Below are positions 7,228 through 15,033 of a stretch of DNA of 23,070 nt, piece by piece. The notes under the pieces were generated by a model. It was given only the letters and a program-made list of their open reading frames with translations. It was not told the origin of the DNA and ran no database searches. A program made the translations under genes and the position numbers. Numbering within the stretch: the first letter of the stretch is position 1; each line of letters opens with the position of its first letter. Source of the DNA: JAHFUI01 sp041485905 (lineage in GTDB: Bacteria > Acidobacteriota > Vicinamibacteria > Vicinamibacterales > CAVVIG01); contig JBGPKK010000065.1 of the NCBI GenBank assembly GCA_041485905.1, forward strand, positions 1-23,070, read 5' to 3'.

Positions 7228-9078
7228 ATGTCGCTGCTGCATCGCCGTGTCGCTCGCTTCATCGTGATGGCGTCTGTCGCGTTCGCAGGTCCTGTGACGT
7301 CCGGACAGACGGTCCGAACCCCGGACGCGGACCCGCCGACGGGACCGCTCGTGGGCGCCTGCCATGTCAGCCCGATTGTGGAAGACCTTGATACGTCGGC
7401 CCGGTTCTATCACGGTCTCCTCGGGCTCGATCTCGTGCCGACTCCCCCCGCGGGCCCGCTTCCCTGGGACACCGATCCGGGTCACCTGAATCTTCACGGT
7501 CTCCCACAGGCCCGGCTTCGTTTCATCGGCGCGCGCATGCCGAACGTCCGCTGCGGCGTGGAGCTGGTCGAGTTCGCCAACGTGGACCGCAAGGCGGTTC
7601 ATCGCCGCTATCAGGATCCCGGCGCGGTGACGCTCGTTCTGATCGTGCGCGACATCGACGCGGCGTTTGCGCCATTGAAGAAGGCCGGCGTTCCGGTGGT
7701 CACCACGGGCGGCGCCCCCATCACCATGAGCGCCACGAACAAGACGCGCGCGGTCATCGTGCAGGATCCCGACGGCCACTACGTCGAGCTCGTGCAGGTG
7801 GATCCGCTTCCCACGACGGCGACGTCCAACATTATCGGGGCCAGCAACATCATCGGCATCCGTCTGCGGATAACGGTGGCTGACGTCGAACGCACGGTGG
7901 CGTACTACCACACGGTGCTCGGCATCGAGCCGCCGATTCGGCCCTTCGTCACCAATCCGAATGTGATGGCGATGGCAGGACTCCCGCAGTCCGGGGCGTA
8001 TCGGCTGGCGATGGCCGAGCTTCCCGGCTCGGCGCTCATGCTCGAATTCATCGAGTTCAAGGGGGAGGGTTCCGCGCGAGCGCCCGTGCCGTCGCGCGTT
8101 CAGGATCCGGGCTCCTATCGTCTTCAGCTCACCTTCAAAGACATCGACGCGACGCTCGATCGACTGCGCAGCGTTGGAAGTCACGTGATCTCGACCGGCG
8201 GCATTCCGGTGAGGATGACGTTCGGCAACCGGCCCTGGCGCCTTGCCGTGGCGCCCGATCCGAGTAACCTCTTCTTGATCGTGCAACAAGGTCCCTTACC
8301 GGCGACGACGGCTCTTGCCGAACAGCCGAGCGATGGTTTCTTCACGACGTCGGACGGCGTGAAGATTCATTGCATCACCTTCGGCAACAGCGGGTCGTGG
8401 GTCGTCCTCATTCATGGCTACACGGACACGGCCGAGCGGATGTGGTTCACGACAGGCATTGCCGCCGCGCTGGCGAAGAATCATCGGGTCGTGGCGCTCG
8501 ACAACCGCAATCACGGACAAAGCGATAAACCGGAGGCCGGCGGCGCCGGACGCGCGCAGGATGTCGTCGAGTTGATGGATCACCTGAAGATCGAGAAGGC
8601 GCACATCCACGGTTACTCAATGGGCGGCGCCATGACCGGGCAACTGCTGGCGATGATTCCCGGCCGATTCATCACCGCCGGATTCGGCGGATCGGGTCTG
8701 CCGGAAACCGATCCGGCGCTCCGCGCACAGGCGGAGGCGATAGACACTGCGCTGCCGAAGGCGCAGGGCGCCGACGCGGTGGCGATGGATCGGTTCCGCG
8801 CGCGCATGGCCGCGACGCGGCCCGCAGGAAGTCCGCCGATTGCCGCCGTCCCCGCCCCGGTCGACCTTGCGAAGCTGATAATTCCGATCATCGGGATCAA
8901 CGGATCGTTCGACAGTCCGTACGCGAAGACACACCGGCTCTGGCGGGAAGCCCGGATTTTTCAGAACGTGATCCTTCCTGGCAAGACGCACCTCACGGCT
9001 ATTGCGATTGGCGCGCCGATGCCGCCCGAGTACGCCCAGGTGATGAGCAAGTTCATCGATATGTTCGATCAGCGGTAA
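7228..9078 (+). CDS. VOC-VOC-alpha/beta hydrolase fusion, secreted
   Basis: 616 residues with an N-terminal signal-like segment (about 9-27). Two vicinal-oxygen-chelate (glyoxalase/dioxygenase-fold) domains follow: about 42-193 (CHVSPIVEDLDTSARFYHGL to DPDGHYVELVQ) and about 208-352 (IRLRITVADVERTVAYYHTV to NLFLIVQQ). The C-terminal part, about 368-616, is an alpha/beta hydrolase with oxyanion region VLIHGY, nucleophile Ser464 in GYSMGG, probable Asp562 and His588. The first VOC domain keeps candidate metal ligands (His46, Glu187). The second has Arg212 where His is usual and no Glu in NLFLIV, so it may not bind metal. Each domain is common, but this three-part fusion is not one I know. A role in converting an unknown small molecule by hydrolysis and binding or isomerisation is inference. 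The MBL gene follows after 27 bp. Confidence 0.85.
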   Translation: MSLLHRRVARFIVMASVAFAGPVTSGQTVRTPDADPPTGPLVGACHVSPIVEDLDTSARFYHGLLGLDLVPTPPAGPLPWDTDPGHLNLHGLPQARLRFIGARMPNVRCGVELVEFANVDRKAVHRRYQDPGAVTLVLIVRDIDAAFAPLKKAGVPVVTTGGAPITMSATNKTRAVIVQDPDGHYVELVQVDPLPTTATSNIIGASNIIGIRLRITVADVERTVAYYHTVLGIEPPIRPFVTNPNVMAMAGLPQSGAYRLAMAELPGSALMLEFIEFKGEGSARAPVPSRVQDPGSYRLQLTFKDIDATLDRLRSVGSHVISTGGIPVRMTFGNRPWRLAVAPDPSNLFLIVQQGPLPATTALAEQPSDGFFTTSDGVKIHCITFGNSGSWVVLIHGYTDTAERMWFTTGIAAALAKNHRVVALDNRNHGQSDKPEAGGAGRAQDVVELMDHLKIEKAHIHGYSMGGAMTGQLLAMIPGRFITAGFGGSGLPETDPALRAQAEAIDTALPKAQGADAVAMDRFRARMAATRPAGSPPIAAVPAPVDLAKLIIPIIGINGSFDSPYAKTHRLWREARIFQNVILPGKTHLTAIAIGAPMPPEYAQVMSKFIDMFDQR

Positions 9079-9105
9079 ACACCTATGCGAACCTGCGGAG
9101 GAAAT

Positions 9106-10557
9106 ATGTTGAAGCGATGTCTCGCCGGCCTGGCGCTGGCCTCTGTCGTCGTATCGCCCATCTCGGCGCAGGATGCCAAAACCGTTATCAGCAGCGCATC
9201 CAGGGCAATCGGCGTCGACCAGCTGAAGACCGTTCAGTATTCCGCGACGGGGTTCGATTTCGCCATCGGCCAGGCGCCGAACCCTGCCGCTCCATGGCCA
9301 AAGTTCATCGACAAGAGCTACACGCGCGCGATCAATTTCGACACGCCCGCCTCGCGCATGGACCGCGTACGCATGCAGGGCGAGAACCCGCCGCGCGGCG
9401 GCGGCCAGCAGCCCGTCGTCGGAGAACAGACGCAGAACCAGACGATCATCGTCGGCGCGGGCACGCCGTGGGCGCAGCAGCTCGAAATCTGGATGATGCC
9501 GCACGGTTTCCTGCGAGCGGCAGCCTCGCGCAACGCGAGCGTCGAAGCGAAGACAGTCGGCGGCAGGAAGTACACCGTCGTGACGTTCGTCGGCGACAAC
9601 AAAGCCAAGGTCAACGGCTACATCAACGACAGGAACCTCGTCGAGCGGGTGGAGACGTGGATCGACCACCCGGTGCTGGGCGACATGCCCTTCGAGGCGA
9701 TCTACAGCGATTACAAAGACGCCGGCGGCGCGCAATTCCCGATGCACATCGTCCAGAAACAAGGCGGATATCCGATCCTGGACCTGACCGTCAGCGACGT
9801 GAAGGTGAACGCCGCGGTCACGATTCAGGCGCCGCAAGGGCGCGGCGGAGCACCGGCTGCGGCCGCGGCGCCGAATCCGCCGGCGCAGTCAGAGAAGCTG
9901 GGCGACGATGTCTATCTGATCACCGGCGGGTACGCGGTCATTGCCGTCGGCTTCAAGGATTACGTGACGCTCGTCGAGTGCGGGCAGAGCGAGCCGCGCG
10001 CGCTGGCGGTCATCGCCGAGACGAAGCGGCTCTTTCCGAACAAGCCGATCAAATACGTCATCAACACCCACAGCCATTTCGATCATTCGAGCGGACTGCG
10101 CGCCTTCGTCGCCCAAGGCGCGACCATCATCACGCACCAGGTCAACAAGGCGTATCTCGAAAAAGTCTTGAGTCTGCCGCACACACTCAGTCCAGACAAA
10201 GCGCAGGAAGCCGGGAAGAAGCCGATCGTGGAGGGGATGGGCGAGAAGCGCGTCCTCACCGATGGCACCCACGCGATCGAGTTGTATCACCTGCGCAACT
10301 TCCTGCACCACGACGGGATGATCGTCGCGTATCTCCCGAAAGAGAAAGTGCTGCTCGAGGCTGACGGATATAATCCCGGCGCCGTCACCGCGACGCCGCT
10401 CAACCCGCCGAGTCCGTACACCCTCAGTCTGCTCGAGAATGTCCAGCGCCTGAAGCTGGACGTGCAGCGCATCGTTCCCGTGCATTACCCGGCGGACAGC
10501 CGCGTCGTGACGATGACGGAGCTCACACGATGGGTCGGTCGGACCCCGACGCATTGA
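9106..10557 (+). CDS. Secreted metallo-beta-lactamase-fold hydrolase with N-terminal extension
   Basis: 483 residues from the ATG at 9106, chosen because GGAGG stands five bases before it and it opens directly into a signal peptide (MLKRCLAGLALASVVVSPIS, cleavage near AQ-DAK). A frame start 21 bases upstream lacks both. Residues about 24-245 form a beta-rich domain without a name I can give, ending in an alanine/proline linker (GRGGAPAAAAAPNPPAQ). The MBL domain follows: THSHFDH gives His322, His324, Asp326 and His327; later LHHDG (401-402), LEADG (Asp420) and VPVHYP (His460) complete a two-metal site. The fold hydrolyses many substrates, so beta-lactam resistance should not be assumed. It is probably co-transcribed with the VOC-hydrolase fusion. 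Confidence 0.88.
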   Translation: MLKRCLAGLALASVVVSPISAQDAKTVISSASRAIGVDQLKTVQYSATGFDFAIGQAPNPAAPWPKFIDKSYTRAINFDTPASRMDRVRMQGENPPRGGGQQPVVGEQTQNQTIIVGAGTPWAQQLEIWMMPHGFLRAAASRNASVEAKTVGGRKYTVVTFVGDNKAKVNGYINDRNLVERVETWIDHPVLGDMPFEAIYSDYKDAGGAQFPMHIVQKQGGYPILDLTVSDVKVNAAVTIQAPQGRGGAPAAAAAPNPPAQSEKLGDDVYLITGGYAVIAVGFKDYVTLVECGQSEPRALAVIAETKRLFPNKPIKYVINTHSHFDHSSGLRAFVAQGATIITHQVNKAYLEKVLSLPHTLSPDKAQEAGKKPIVEGMGEKRVLTDGTHAIELYHLRNFLHHDGMIVAYLPKEKVLLEADGYNPGAVTATPLNPPSPYTLSLLENVQRLKLDVQRIVPVHYPADSRVVTMTELTRWVGRTPTH

Positions 10558-10598
10558 CAACCTTCGAACGGCAACGAGTACCAGATGATCAAGGCGAG

Positions 10599-10903
10599 CC
10601 GCGTCACACTAGGTGACGCCCCGCCCTGGCCTCGGTGATCGCCTCCGGGTCGCCGTGCCGGACAGCGCGTCCTGCGCGTCGTACTCGACCGCTCACGCGG
10701 CGGTCAACGGGTTCATCGACGGTCAGGCACTTGCGCGGGTTCGCCTTGGGGCGATGCGGACGTCACTGCCAGGTTCATTGCACGTCGTAGCGTGACCGCC
10801 GCGATGAGACGCTCCGGCCGCGCTGTCATGCGATCGTGCGCGGCACGTCTCCCACGTCGGCGATCACCGAGGCCAGGGCAGGGCCTGACGGGTGAGACGC
10901 GGC
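10599..10903. repeat. Long imperfect inverted repeat in a 428-bp gene-free stretch
   Basis: The gap 10558-10985 has no credible gene. Its left arm (10599-10706) and right arm (10792-10903) are inverted copies. A 21-bp core is identical (10623-10643 against 10859-10879; read as GGCGATCACCGAGGCC and on), the outer ends both read GACGCGGC, and the inner ends both carry TGACCGCCGCG. Between these anchors alignment needs small gaps. About 85 bp lies between the arms. In both arms the core sits in a short frame ending AITEARAG then a stop a few codons later, so the arms could be inverted scraps of one gene or the ends of a non-autonomous element. No target duplication was recognised. Confidence 0.6.
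10601..10619 (+). terminator. Hairpin after the MBL gene
   Basis: GCGTCAC and GTGACGC form a 7-bp stem with a 5-nt loop, 44 bp after the stop of the gene ending at 10557. There is no T-tract. It also forms the outer end of the inverted repeat, so a terminator role is only possible, not shown. Confidence 0.3.
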
Positions 10904-10985
10904 GCCGAAACCCGAACGGACCCAGTACCGAGAAGACAGATCGCGATGTCAAAGCGAAGCTGCACAAGGTCGCCGGAAATGAGGG

Positions 10986-11765
10986 CTACCTGGTCGCTCG
11001 ACCTGGCAGGTGCTCGAGATCCTTGTTGTTCTCGTTGCACACGAACTCCAGCAGCTCGGAATCCACGAGCAGCTTCAGGTTCTCGGTGACCGTCCACGGC
11101 TTCGTGTAGGCCTTGAGGTCGTCTATCGTGATTCGAATCTCCAGCTGCCCGACGCTTTGGCGCGTGAAGCGTTCCGTCACATGGAGCGCGTCTGTCGACG
11201 GATGCCCGACCTGATCGATCCACGCTTTTCCGTTGAAGCCGGTCGTGTCGACGACCAGCGTGTCGCCTTCCCATCGGCCGATCGAGTAGCCAAACCAGGT
11301 GGGGTTGGGATCCTTGGGAAGAGGACGGCCGTCGGTGAAGACCTGACGCCACTGATTGAATGCCTCGTACAGGATGGCGATTCCCGTCGGCATGTTGATG
11401 AACTTGTAGGGCGCCGGAGCGGCGTCGATCTTCGGCACGCCCTGCGGCAGGCAATTGGCGTCGGGTTCTTCTCGAGACCGCGCGCCGCTGAGGCGCTCGT
11501 TGTACACCGCTTGCGCCCACGGCTGGAGCGGCACGTCCTCTGGCTTGAGATCCGCGGCGATGTTCCTGATGTACTTCGTCGTCGGCTCCCAGATGCCGTA
11601 GAGATCGATCTTGCCGTCGGGGGTTCGAGGCGCGGGAGCCGCCAGATTCGGCTTGCCGTCAGGCAGGCGAGGGATGCCGGCAGTCGGCTGGTTCAGCCAC
11701 TGAGCTCCAGCGGGCGCGGCGGCCAGCACACCGACGACGACTCCGATGATCGTGATCGTTTTCAT
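10986..11765 (-). CDS. Secreted protein of the GRWEGD family, 259 aa
   Basis: Signal peptide at 1-21 (IIGVVVGVLAAAPAG, then AQ). The mature protein has an N-terminal proline-rich part (PDGKPNLAAPAPRTPDGK), LYGIWEP near 55, then the conserved core TWFGYSIGRWEGDTLVVDTT (residues about 156-175), a TDALHVTERFTR stretch, a DDLKAYTKPWTV stretch and a C-terminal EFVCNENNKDL. I know this only as an abundant uncharacterised family in Acidobacteriota; no catalytic role is established. Two further members (18147-19031, 19231-20247) and one decayed copy lie in this window. The ATG at 11765 is preceded by GAGGAT and, further up, a perfect TATAAT. It diverges from the TonB receptor gene across 85 bp. Confidence 0.85.
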   Translation of the reverse strand: MKTITIIGVVVGVLAAAPAGAQWLNQPTAGIPRLPDGKPNLAAPAPRTPDGKIDLYGIWEPTTKYIRNIAADLKPEDVPLQPWAQAVYNERLSGARSREEPDANCLPQGVPKIDAAPAPYKFINMPTGIAILYEAFNQWRQVFTDGRPLPKDPNPTWFGYSIGRWEGDTLVVDTTGFNGKAWIDQVGHPSTDALHVTERFTRQSVGQLEIRITIDDLKAYTKPWTVTENLKLLVDSELLEFVCNENNKDLEHLPGRATR

Positions 11766-11788
11766 TGCATCCTCACAATTCGAACGGC

Positions 11789-11794
11789 ATTATA
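11789..11794 (-). promoter_or_regulatory. Putative -10 box, possibly bidirectional
   Basis: The minus strand reads TATAAT, a perfect sigma-70 -10 box, about 23 bp before the ATG of the 259-aa gene. The top strand of the same spot reads TATAGG (11791-11796), a weak -10 facing the receptor gene at 11851. The two could form one bidirectional promoter, which is inference. No strong -35 box was seen. Confidence 0.45.
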
Positions 11795-11850
11795 GGCTTC
11801 CTCAACAATCCTTGGCGCAAACTTCGGTCCGGTCGAAGAGGAGCAGGAAT

Positions 11851-14800
11851 ATGGGCGCGTTGAAACGGACAGTCGTGGTATTGGCGGCGTTGGTCAGTCT
11901 TCCGGCGTCAGCGTACGCGCAGGCGTCTATCACGGGCGTCGTCAAAGACACGTCCGGCGCCGTCCTTCCGGGCGTGACCGTGGAAGCGTCGAGTCCGGTC
12001 CTCATCGAAAAGGTCCGCGCGGCCACGACCGACGGCAACGGCCAATACCGCATCGTCGACCTCAGGGCCGGCACGTACACCTTGACGTTTACGCTGACGG
12101 GATTCAGCAGCGTCAAACGCGAAGGCATTGAGCTGGAGGGCTCGTTTACCGGTGTCGTGAACGCCGACATGAAGGTCGGGGCAGTCAGCGAAACGATCAC
12201 CGTCACTGGTGAGACGCCGGTTGTGGACACGCAGAGTATCCGGCGCCAGACGACAATCAGCAACGACCTCATCTCCGCCATTCCCGCTGCGCGCGCGTAC
12301 GCCGGCCTGATGACGCTGATGCCGAACACCGTGGTGGCCGGCGGCGCTGCGTCTGACGTCCAGGTGGTTCCGGGGATGGTGGTCTTCGGCAGCGCCGGCG
12401 GTCGCGGCAACGAGGGACGCCTTCAGGTCGACGGCTTGAGCGTCGGCTCCGCCTTTAACGGTGCCGGTGTCTCGTCGTACATCCCGGACGTCGGGAACGC
12501 GCAGGAGATCGCGATGACGACGTCGGGCGGGCTCGGCGAAGCCGAAGTCGGTGGGCCGGCGCTGAACATCGTGCCGAAGACGGGTGGCAACAGCATCAAG
12601 GGCACCTTCTACGCCTCGGGCGTCACCAAAGGCATGATCGGCACCAACTACACGCAGGATCTGAAGGATCGCGGCCTGACGACGCCGGGCGCCAACACGA
12701 AGATCTGGGACTTCAATCTGGGCGTGGGCGGACCGGTCAGGAAAGACCGCATGTGGTTCTTCGGCACGATCCGCGATGAAGGGAGTCATCGCACGATCCC
12801 GGGGATGTTCGCGAACATCAACGCCGGCGATGCGACCAAATGGACGTACGTGGCCGATCCCGACCGGCCGGCCGTCGCGGCGCAATCATTCCGTCCGATC
12901 TCGCTGCGACTGACCATCCAGGCGAATACGCGAAACAAGTTCGGGCTGTTCTGGGACGAACAGCTGCCGTGCGAAGGCGCCGCGTTTCAAGGCGCCCCCG
13001 ACAGCGTCCAGGCCTGCCGTCGATCCGGCCCGAACGAGATCATCTCCGGCGGCGCCTCGCCGACGCCCACGGCGAGCGCGACCGCCGCGCCCGAAACCGG
13101 CGCGTATCGTGACGTCGGCAACAAAGTGCGGCAGGCGACGTGGCAGTCGCCGGTGACCAACCGCCTGCTCCTCGAGGCCGGGCTGGGGGCCTACAGCAGC
13201 AAGTGGGGCGGCGTCCTGATGCCGGGGAGCCCGGCCGGCGATCTGGTGCGCGTCACCGAACAGTGCGCGAACGGTTGCGCGAACAACGGCGGCATCTCGG
13301 GTCTGACGTACCGCTCGCCCAACCGCGGCGAGAACTGGCAGGGCTCGTACAACTGGCGCGCATCGGCATCGTATGTCCTGGGCGCCCAGAACATGAAGTT
13401 CGGGTACCAGGGCGGCTATCTGATGGACAACCGAACGGCGTTTTCCAACAGCAATTACCTGTCGTACCGTACGCAAAACGGCATCCCGGATCAGCTCACC
13501 GAAACGATCGACCGATTTCCGGTCCTGCAGCGCGTGCGCTACGACGCGTTCTACGCGCAAGAGGCATGGACGATGGGCCGTCTGACGCTGCAGGGCGCGC
13601 TGCGGCTCGACATCGCGTCGAGCATCTTCCCGGAAGCCAGCATTGGCGGCGTCCGCTTCCTTCCCACGGTGACGACGTTCCCCGAAACGAAAGGGGTCGA
13701 CGCCTACAAGGACCTCACGCCCCGCGGCGGCGCCGCCTACGATGTCTTCGGCAACGGGAAGACCGCCGTCAAGGTCAGCTTCGGCCGGTATCTGGACGCG
13801 GCGCAGAACGCGGGGCTGTTCGTCGTCAGCCGCCCGACGTCGCGTGTCTCGACGAGCGCGAATCGGACCTGGACCGACGCGAACGGGAACTTTACTCCTG
13901 ACTGCAATCTGCTGAGCAACGCCTCGCAAGACCTGCGGGCGAGCGGCGGCGATTTCTGCGGCTCGGTCGCGAACACGAATTTCGGCAAGTCGGTCTTCGA
14001 CACGACGCAGGATCCGGCCCTCTTCTCCGGGCGGGGCGTGCGAGCCGGCGACTGGCAGTACGGCGTCTCAGTCCAGCAGGAGCTGCTGCCTCGGGTCTCC
14101 GTCGAGGTCGGCTACTATCGACGCTGGCTGGACGGCTTCATCGTCACGGACAATCTCACGGTGGCGGCGAACCAGTACGACAAGTTCACCATCTCGGCGC
14201 CGCTCGATTCGCGGCTCCCCAACGGCGGCGGATACGCGATTCCCGGTCCGCTCTTCAACATCATCCCGAGCCTGGCGTCGTCGGCGACCAGTAACTTCGT
14301 CACGCTGGCGAGCAACTACGGCGATCAGACGCAGAAGTCGAACTCGGTCTCGCTGAACGTGAGCGCGAGACCGCGCAACGGCCTGGTATTCCAGGGCGGT
14401 TTCAACACGGCCCAGACGCTCAGCGACTCGTGTGCCATCCGGACGGCGATCCCGGAAACCGCGGTGGTCAACCCGTATTGCAACACGAACACCGGGTTCA
14501 TCACACGGTTCACCGCTCTTGGTTCGTACACGTTTCCGAAGATCGACGTGCAGATCGCGGGGACGGTGAGGAGCGACCAGGGCGACACCCTGTCGGCCAA
14601 CTGGGCCGCGCCGAACTCGGTGATCGCGCTATCGCTCGGCCGAAGCCTCTCGAACAACGCCCCGAGCGCGACGGTGAACCTCATCGAGCCCGGGACTCTG
14701 TATGGCGATCGCCTCAACGAGGTCGATCTCCGCGTCGCGAAGATTCTGCGCGTCGGCCGCACGCGGATGAACGTCGGCGTCGACATCTACAACATCGCGA

Positions 14801-14934
14801 ACCGCGCGCCGGTCCTCACCTACAACCAGACGTTCGTGCTGCCGACCACGGCGAATCCGGCCGGGAGTTGGTTGACGCCGACGTCGGTCCTTCAGCCGCG
14901 CTTCATCAAGATCAGCGCGCAGATCGATTTTTAG
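11851..14934 (+). CDS. TonB-dependent receptor, Oar-like
   Basis: 1027 residues from the ATG at 11851, which follows AGGAG at seven bases and opens into a signal peptide (KRTVVVLAALVSLPASAYA, then QA). A longer frame from 11746 would bury that peptide and is rejected. After the signal comes a carboxypeptidase-regulatory-like beta-sandwich (ASITGVVKDTSGAVLPGVTV through YTLTFTLTGF), a plug domain (ETITVTGETPVVDTQSIRRQ onward) and a long beta-barrel ending KISAQIDF, with the C-terminal Phe typical of outer-membrane proteins. Receptors of this kind import large substrates, often glycans or peptides, using TonB energy. The convergent CE15 esterase hints at plant-polymer breakdown products, but the substrate cannot be read from sequence. 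No SusD partner is visible. Confidence 0.93.
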   Translation: MGALKRTVVVLAALVSLPASAYAQASITGVVKDTSGAVLPGVTVEASSPVLIEKVRAATTDGNGQYRIVDLRAGTYTLTFTLTGFSSVKREGIELEGSFTGVVNADMKVGAVSETITVTGETPVVDTQSIRRQTTISNDLISAIPAARAYAGLMTLMPNTVVAGGAASDVQVVPGMVVFGSAGGRGNEGRLQVDGLSVGSAFNGAGVSSYIPDVGNAQEIAMTTSGGLGEAEVGGPALNIVPKTGGNSIKGTFYASGVTKGMIGTNYTQDLKDRGLTTPGANTKIWDFNLGVGGPVRKDRMWFFGTIRDEGSHRTIPGMFANINAGDATKWTYVADPDRPAVAAQSFRPISLRLTIQANTRNKFGLFWDEQLPCEGAAFQGAPDSVQACRRSGPNEIISGGASPTPTASATAAPETGAYRDVGNKVRQATWQSPVTNRLLLEAGLGAYSSKWGGVLMPGSPAGDLVRVTEQCANGCANNGGISGLTYRSPNRGENWQGSYNWRASASYVLGAQNMKFGYQGGYLMDNRTAFSNSNYLSYRTQNGIPDQLTETIDRFPVLQRVRYDAFYAQEAWTMGRLTLQGALRLDIASSIFPEASIGGVRFLPTVTTFPETKGVDAYKDLTPRGGAAYDVFGNGKTAVKVSFGRYLDAAQNAGLFVVSRPTSRVSTSANRTWTDANGNFTPDCNLLSNASQDLRASGGDFCGSVANTNFGKSVFDTTQDPALFSGRGVRAGDWQYGVSVQQELLPRVSVEVGYYRRWLDGFIVTDNLTVAANQYDKFTISAPLDSRLPNGGGYAIPGPLFNIIPSLASSATSNFVTLASNYGDQTQKSNSVSLNVSARPRNGLVFQGGFNTAQTLSDSCAIRTAIPETAVVNPYCNTNTGFITRFTALGSYTFPKIDVQIAGTVRSDQGDTLSANWAAPNSVIALSLGRSLSNNAPSATVNLIEPGTLYGDRLNEVDLRVAKILRVGRTRMNVGVDIYNIANRAPVLTYNQTFVLPTTANPAGSWLTPTSVLQPRFIKISAQIDF

Positions 14935-14954
14935 CTGGAGGCTGGAGGCTGGAG
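14934..14954 (+). repeat. Three tandem copies of GCTGGAG
   Basis: Three exact 7-bp units begin on the last base of the receptor stop codon and run up to the REP-like element. They may mark the insertion border or slippage of that element. Confidence 0.8.
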
Positions 14955-14958
14955 AACT

Positions 14959-15025
14959 GTACGTAGTGTCCGCCTTCAGGCGGACCGTGATCGGGACGGT
15001 CCGGCTAAAGCCGGACACTACGTAC
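14959..15025. repeat. REP-like double-hairpin element
   Basis: Two 8-bp hairpins with 2-nt loops, GTCCGCCTTCAGGCGGAC (14968-14985) and GTCCGGCTAAAGCCGGAC (14999-15016), sit inside an outer inverted repeat GTACGTAGTGTCCG/CGGACACTACGTAC (14959-14972 and 15012-15025). The arrangement is that of a bacterial interspersed mosaic element built from two REP units. It fills the 99 bp between two convergent stops and could end transcription from both sides. Its right half recurs at 1139-1161. Confidence 0.85.
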
Positions 15026-15033
15026 GTGGATTG

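Noticed and set aside
5486..7267. A 593-codon open frame on the plus strand
   Set aside because: It lies antisense to the ankyrin and cytochrome genes; its translation is rich in Arg, His and Gln without domains, as expected for the shadow of GC-rich coding DNA.
7219..8289. A 356-codon minus-strand frame
   Set aside because: Antisense to the VOC-hydrolase gene, with Arg/His-rich low-information sequence.
8617..9837. A 406-codon minus-strand frame
   Set aside because: Spans two well-supported plus-strand genes and the gap between them; no motif.
9106..10557. Beta-lactam resistance function for the MBL-fold proteins
   Set aside because: The zinc motif is shared by many hydrolases, and neither protein shows features limited to true beta-lactamases.
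10613..10967. Small frames in the gene-free stretch on both strands
   Set aside because: No ribosome site and no protein-like pattern; the inverted repeat explains the interval better.
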